From Flavobacterium enshiense DK69 (GTDB taxonomy: Bacteria > Bacteroidota > Bacteroidia > Flavobacteriales > Flavobacteriaceae), in the NCBI RefSeq assembly GCF_000498495.1, contig NZ_AVCS01000004.1:233959-297958 (forward strand): a stretch of 64,000 nt of DNA, read 5' to 3'. Positions 59,530 to 64,000 of this stretch are shown in pieces; the first letter of the stretch is position 1; each line of letters begins with the position of its first letter. Under the pieces are notes generated by a model. That model was given only the letters and a program-made list of their open reading frames with translations, was not told where the DNA came from and did not search any database. Position numbers and translations under genes: made by a program.

Positions 59530-61470
59530 ATGAAAATCAAAACATTACTTATAATTGCCATTTTCAGTATTGGTAATAATATATATTCTCAATTCGGGAA
59601 AGAAGCAAAAGCCGACAAGAGATACAACAATTACGCCTATGTAGATGCAATTGAAGTATATGAAAAAGTCGCCGAAAAGGGGCATAAATCCGTAAATTTA
59701 TTTGAGAAACTCGGGAATGCCTATTACTTCAACGGTGAATATGATAAAGCCGAAAAATGGTATTCCCAATTGTTTGCAATGCCTGAAGCCGCTAATGTTG
59801 CTCCAGAATATTATTTCAGATATGCACAATCACTGAAATCTGTCGGAAATTATGAAAAAGCAGACCAATATCTAACTATGTTTTATCAGAAAACCAATAA
59901 TCCTTCGGGAGAGGAATTACTGAAAAACAAGGATTATCTTGCTCAGCTACGAAAAGATTCTGACAGATATAAAGTTGAAAATGCGGGCGATATCAATAGT
60001 GAATATTCTGATTACGGCTCAGTATTTAAAGGAACCGACATTATTTTTACTTCAGCACGAAAAAGCAAGGATGTGTTTCAGAAAAAACACAGTTGGACCG
60101 GACAATACTTCACACGCCTTTTCACAGCAAAAGCTGCAGAAGACGGAAAATTAAGTGACCCTCAGGAATTTTCAAAAGATTTAGACTCAAAATTCCACGA
60201 AGCGACTCCAGTTTTTTCAAAAGACGGCAATACCGTTTATTTTACCAGAAACAATTATTTTGATGGTAAAAAAGGTAAAAGCAGCGACAAAGTAACGAAG
60301 CTTAAAATCTTTAAAGCCACTTTAAAAGACGGAAAGTGGCAGGATGTAAAAGAACTTCCGTTTAACAACGATAGTTACAGTGTGGCCCACCCTGCTTTGA
60401 GTCCGGACGGAAAAACATTGTACTTTTCGTCAGATATGCCTGGAAGTATCGGTGATTCAGACATTTTCAGGGTAGCCATCAATGAAGACGGATCTTTTGG
60501 AGCCCCTGAAAATTTAGGAACTACCATTAATTCTCCTTTACGAGAAACATTCCCTTACATTACAGATCAAAACGTATTGTATTTTTCATCCGATGATCAT
60601 ATAGGAATTGGAGGTCTTGATGTATTTGAAGCAAAAATGAATAAAGACGGATCATTCACATCGATTAAAAATGTCGGAGCGCCAGTAAACAGTCCTAAAG
60701 ACGATTTCAGCTATATTGTAAACACCAAAACCCATGTTGGTTACTTTACTTCAAACAGAGAAGGCGGCAAGGGTTCTGATGATATTTACAAATTCAAGGA
60801 AAATGTTTGCGTGCAGATACTAAAAGGATCTGTTTCCGATATGCTGTCACTGGTACATATACCGGGCGCAAAAATGTCTCTCTTTGATGCCAATATGACG
60901 TTGATTGAAACCGTTGATGCAAATGAAAAGGGAGATTTTGTCTTTGATAAAAATATCGAATGTGATAAAAAATACTATATAAGGGGTGAACATCAGGATT
61001 ATGAAACTAAAGAAATTCCGGTTACGGTTCCATTGGCTTCCGGAGAAACGAAAGCAGATATTTCGCTTGAGAAAAAAATGGTTCCATTGGTTCCCGGAGT
61101 TGACCTTGGCAAAATCCTGGATGTGAGTATTATTTATTTTGATTTGGACAAATCGGATATCCGCGAAGATGCCGCTGCCGATTTACAAAAAGTTATAGCT
61201 GTAATGGAAAAATATCCAAATATGAAAGTGGATATCCGTTCTCACACTGACAGTCGTCAATCGCATAAATACAATGAGAAACTATCAGACAGAAGAGCAA
61301 AATCAACCTTAGAATATATGGTTAAAAATGGTATCGATCGAAGCAGATTAACTGCAAAAGGATACGGAGAAACTCAATTAATAAATGGTTGTTCTAACGG
61401 CGTAAAATGCTCTGAAGAAGAACATCAGAAAAACAGACGAAGTGAGTTCATCGTCATTAGTTTAGATTAA
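59530..61470 (+). CDS. OmpA-family protein with TPR, PD40 and peptidoglycan-binding domains
   Basis: 646 residues, 11 bp after the porP gene. Signal peptide KIKTLLIIAIFSIGNNIYSQ; TPR-like helices (about 30-135, AVEKLGNAYYFNGEYDKAEKW-type, here FEKLGNAYYFNGEYDKAEKW); WD40-like PD40 propeller strands (about 150-430, AHPALSPDGKTLYFSSDMPG, NVLYFSSDDHIGIGGLDVFE); a carboxypeptidase-regulatory domain (about 434-515); and a C-terminal OmpA domain (about 530-646, IIYFDLDKSDIREDA, HTDSRQSHKYNEKLSDRRAK) that binds peptidoglycan. It resembles PorE-type anchors. Likely fixes the adhesin/PorP assembly to the cell wall. Confidence 0.92.
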   Translation: MKIKTLLIIAIFSIGNNIYSQFGKEAKADKRYNNYAYVDAIEVYEKVAEKGHKSVNLFEKLGNAYYFNGEYDKAEKWYSQLFAMPEAANVAPEYYFRYAQSLKSVGNYEKADQYLTMFYQKTNNPSGEELLKNKDYLAQLRKDSDRYKVENAGDINSEYSDYGSVFKGTDIIFTSARKSKDVFQKKHSWTGQYFTRLFTAKAAEDGKLSDPQEFSKDLDSKFHEATPVFSKDGNTVYFTRNNYFDGKKGKSSDKVTKLKIFKATLKDGKWQDVKELPFNNDSYSVAHPALSPDGKTLYFSSDMPGSIGDSDIFRVAINEDGSFGAPENLGTTINSPLRETFPYITDQNVLYFSSDDHIGIGGLDVFEAKMNKDGSFTSIKNVGAPVNSPKDDFSYIVNTKTHVGYFTSNREGGKGSDDIYKFKENVCVQILKGSVSDMLSLVHIPGAKMSLFDANMTLIETVDANEKGDFVFDKNIECDKKYYIRGEHQDYETKEIPVTVPLASGETKADISLEKKMVPLVPGVDLGKILDVSIIYFDLDKSDIREDAAADLQKVIAVMEKYPNMKVDIRSHTDSRQSHKYNEKLSDRRAKSTLEYMVKNGIDRSRLTAKGYGETQLINGCSNGVKCSEEEHQKNRRSEFIVISLD

Positions 61471-61500
61471 TTTCATTCTTTTTTACAATTCGTTTAATTA

Positions 61501-61532
61501 AAAAAGCATTCACTTCGGTGAATGCTTTTTCA
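61501..61532 (+). terminator. Rho-independent terminator after the adhesin 1 operon
   Basis: Perfect 13-bp stem AAAAAGCATTCAC/GTGAATGCTTTTT with a TTCG tetraloop, 30 bp after the OmpA gene stop. Confidence 0.93.
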
Positions 61533-61624
61533 TTTTAGGAAATATTCTACCGAAATAATTCCGTCTGAAAATATTGTATCAATATATCATACTTTGTGAG
61601 AATCAAAAAAAAACAAGTTTTTGA

Positions 61625-62009
61625 TTATCAAATAAATGTTAATTCACGGATAAAACACCCACTTTAGTCGAAAATGCATCCTGATAATATTGAATCAAGA
61701 TTTTTATTAAATACTTTAGCCTTGACAAATTATCGAATTACATTTTGTTTGAAATTAATGGGTCGTTGTAAATCTTAATACCACACCGAGATTTATAATA
61801 CCCTTCACTCAACTTGTATACTGTTCTTATCGAAAGAATAGGAGCATATTCGTGCCTTCACTTTTCCAGCAAATTTCTATTGATGTGTAAATTTTGGACG
61901 TCAGAAGCATTCGTATGCTCATTTGCGTCGCGAATTCCCCTTCTGACTTCCAAAATTAGTGTGTTTTTATATTACCGATTTACTGGATTTAATTAGAAAA
62001 CAAGTGTCC
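61625..62009 (+). repeat. Duplicated promoter and leader region, copy 2
   Basis: Counterpart of 53620-53997 in front of the second adhesin. Contains the same promoter arrangement, TTG (61690-61692), 19 nt, TACTTTAG (61712-61719), the same stems AAATCT/AGATTT (61770-61775 with 61789-61794) and TTCTTAT/ATAGGAG (61824-61830 with 61838-61844, two G-T pairs), and the same junction TGTCCATGAAACC at the start codon. Confidence 0.75.
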
Positions 62010-64000
62010 ATGAAACCAAAAAATACCACATTACTGTTATTTTTCCTGATGGGAATTAATATTGCTTTTTCTCAGTTTACGCCTCAAAAACCAGACTTAC
62101 GTTTATGCGGTACGCCCCCGAATTATTATCAAGGCTACTTTGGTTGTAATTCAAATAATTATACGTTAAATCAGGTTTTTCTAAGCCTTACAAACGTTAA
62201 TGGAGCGCCGTTATCAAATACAACGTGTACACCTGGAAGTACTCAGCAAATGTATGTTATGCTGAATTACACCTCTAACTCAAGCAGCAACATTTCGCAA
62301 ACCAGAATTTTTGCTGACTTGTCTATTGATGGAACTATAATTCCTATTAACGCCTATCTTGGAACAGTGATACCTGGTTCCGGACAACGTCAAATTTATG
62401 GCCCCTTTACATGGACATGCGGACAAGAGTTGAAATTATGTCGAATTTTAGCCGTTTGGCAAACGAGTGGTAGTGATAGCGCCCCGGAATTCAGCTCATA
62501 CAATTGTAATACTTACAGTAAATCACAATGTGAATTTGGCGACTGTATGATTGTTGCTGCACCATTAGCAGTAGAATACTCATACACGTTATGTACGAAC
62601 GGAAATCAATCAGCTGTAGTATTCCAAGACTTAACTTCAGGAGGTATTACTCCTTATACTTATTCATGGAATTTTGGTGATGGTTCTCCAATATCAACAC
62701 AACAAAATCCAACCCATAATTTTCCATATCCTGGAGGTCCTTATACTGTCACCTTAACGGTAACGGATTCAAATCTTCCAATCCATCTCGTTAGTACCTA
62801 TACGCAAGTCATTACTCCTCCTGCTCCGATAACCATTACAGGTCAAGTAACTTCTTCAAGTTGTGCAAATCAGAATAATGGCGCCATTGACGCTACAGTC
62901 TCAGGAGGAACTCCTCCTTATACCTATTCATGGAGCAATGGGCAAACCACACAAGATATTTCAGGATTAGCTCCCGGAACATATACCCTTACCGTAACTG
63001 ATGCTTTTGGATGTACCAAAAGTCAATCATTTATAATTGGAAATGGTGATACATCAAATCCGGTGATAACAGCTCCAAATGATTTATCAATCGAAGGATG
63101 TGGTACAGGTTCGATAGCAACACAGGGCCTTTTACCTTATTCAACAACACCTGCAACAATAACTTTGGCTCAATTTACTGCAGCTACAGGAAGTTATATT
63201 GATGCATCATCAATAAGCACAATAACTTATCAAGATGTTGCTTCAGGAAGTTGCCCAACTATAGTTACCAGAACATTTAGACTATCTGATGTATGTGGAA
63301 ATCCAGGCTCAGATACACAAATTATTACTATTGACGATACCACTCCACCGGTAATTGCGACATTACCAGCAGTTTCAACTATAAATTGTCCTGCAGCTCC
63401 TCAATTTGAACAAGCTACGGCTACTGACAATTGTGGTTCTGGTTTTACTCTTACTCATAACGATGTGACTACACCTGGACAATGTGCTGGGGCATACTCT
63501 GTTACAAGAACATGGACAGCTACTGATACTTGTGGAAATGTATCTACAGCAACACAAATTATTAATGTTCAGGATGCAACAGCTCCGGTGATTGCCGCAC
63601 TTCCGGCTACATCGACCATTAACTGTCCGGCAACACCTCAATTTGCGGAAGCTACAGCTACTGACGCTTGCGGATCTGCATTTACACTAACCTTTAACGA
63701 TGTTACTACTCCTGGACAATGTGCAGGAGCATACTCTGTTACAAGAACATGGACAGCCACTGATGCCTGCGGGAATTCATCTACTAAAACACAAACCATA
63801 AATGTTCAGGATGTAACTGCTCCGGTGATTGCAGCTTTACCATCGGTATCAACCATTAACTGTCCGGCAACACCTCAATTTGCACAAGCTACGGCAACTG
63901 ACAATTGCGGTTCTGCTTTCACGCTAACATTCAACGATGTGACAACCCCTGGACAATGTGCAGGTTCTTATTCCGTTACCAGAACATGGACAGCACTTGA
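62010..64000 (+). CDS. Second SprB-like adhesin, paralogue of adhesin 1 (3' end outside window)
   Basis: Open from the ATG at 62010 to the window end, 663 residues visible. Signal peptide KPKNTTLLLFFLMGINIAFS; the N-terminal domain is close to adhesin 1 (FTPQKPDLRLCG shared); PKD domain (about 194-260, SWNFGDGSPISTQQNPTHNF); SprB repeat (about 278-345, SGGTPPYTYSWSNGQTTQDI); then one long and at least three and a half further HYR-like repeats of the PQFA-x-ATATD-x-CGS type. Adhesin 1 has this domain type as repeats 2, 3 and 8 only. Expected to end in a T9SS type B domain with a PorP/SprF gene after it, beyond the window. Confidence 0.9.
   Translation, partial: MKPKNTTLLLFFLMGINIAFSQFTPQKPDLRLCGTPPNYYQGYFGCNSNNYTLNQVFLSLTNVNGAPLSNTTCTPGSTQQMYVMLNYTSNSSSNISQTRIFADLSIDGTIIPINAYLGTVIPGSGQRQIYGPFTWTCGQELKLCRILAVWQTSGSDSAPEFSSYNCNTYSKSQCEFGDCMIVAAPLAVEYSYTLCTNGNQSAVVFQDLTSGGITPYTYSWNFGDGSPISTQQNPTHNFPYPGGPYTVTLTVTDSNLPIHLVSTYTQVITPPAPITITGQVTSSSCANQNNGAIDATVSGGTPPYTYSWSNGQTTQDISGLAPGTYTLTVTDAFGCTKSQSFIIGNGDTSNPVITAPNDLSIEGCGTGSIATQGLLPYSTTPATITLAQFTAATGSYIDASSISTITYQDVASGSCPTIVTRTFRLSDVCGNPGSDTQIITIDDTTPPVIATLPAVSTINCPAAPQFEQATATDNCGSGFTLTHNDVTTPGQCAGAYSVTRTWTATDTCGNVSTATQIINVQDATAPVIAALPATSTINCPATPQFAEATATDACGSAFTLTFNDVTTPGQCAGAYSVTRTWTATDACGNSSTKTQTINVQDVTAPVIAALPSVSTINCPATPQFAQATATDNCGSAFTLTFNDVTTPGQCAGSYSVTRTWTAL

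Overview
The window looks like a chromosomal segment of a Flavobacterium-like bacterium (Bacteroidota, Flavobacteriaceae). The signs are low GC, several promoters of the TTG-N19/21-TAnnTTTG type, almost no Shine-Dalgarno sequences, an LpxC-FabZ fusion, PorX, several proteins with type IX secretion (T9SS) sorting domains, and PorP/SprF plus SprB-like surface proteins. I see no insertion sequence, prophage or CRISPR array.

Layout. 1-640: 5' part of fabG (minus strand), cut by the window edge. 1.2-3.7 kb: four-gene plus-strand operon (lipoprotein, VTC-type polyphosphate polymerase, DUF4956 membrane protein, DUF2490 barrel). 3.8-5.8 kb: T9SS-exported leucine-rich repeat protein. 6.1-13.6 kb: minus-strand housekeeping block: sucD, an NTF2-like protein, an LpxD paralogue, efp, lpxA, lpxC-fabZ, lpxD and an HD hydrolase. 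13.7-18.6 kb: 14-repeat delta-60 protein and an M13 metallopeptidase. 18.8-23.7 kb: cupin, GNAT, porX, tsaE, ald and a small DUF4258-type protein, then tRNA-Val. 24.2-29.7 kb: three tandem paralogous T9SS cargo proteins, each with seven repeats, lying between a decayed 3' fragment of proline dehydrogenase and the intact gene (29.8-30.95 kb). 31-35.3 kb: aroB, a small Arg-rich ORF, speA, a deoxyhypusine-synthase-like gene and an acidic protein. 35.3-45.1 kb: DinB, Lrp/AsnC, M14 peptidase, XRE regulator, acyltransferase, spermidine-synthase-like protein, kdsB, DUF3307, SatD, RecD-like helicase, DUF3822 and rsmD. 45.2 kb: RNase P RNA. 45.7-48.3 kb: two small paralogues and a dnaX gene split by a -1 frame change at an A10 run. 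48.5-53.6 kb: two membrane proteins and a sixA-ppk1-ppx polyphosphate operon. 53.6-64.0 kb: SprB-like adhesin, PorP/SprF and OmpA/PD40, followed by a second adhesin (cut by the window end) with a duplicated promoter and long leader.

How it fits together. Two themes recur. The first is T9SS-dependent surface biology: PorX as regulator, seven likely cargo proteins (five with type A C-termini, one with a type B C-terminus and one truncated paralogue), and PorP/SprF plus an OmpA-type anchor. The second is polyphosphate: a VTC/DUF4956 operon and a Ppk1/Ppx operon in the same 64 kb.

The most notable non-coding structures are: six TTTACA-N2-TGTAAA palindromes that carry the -7 boxes of a divergent XRE/M14 promoter pair; an 18-bp inverted repeat over the satD promoter; an inverted repeat over the promoter of the VTC operon; the dnaX slippery site; and the duplicated ~285-nt leaders of the two adhesin genes, with two stem-loops kept in both copies. 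Functions were assigned by reading protein motifs; no database search was run.
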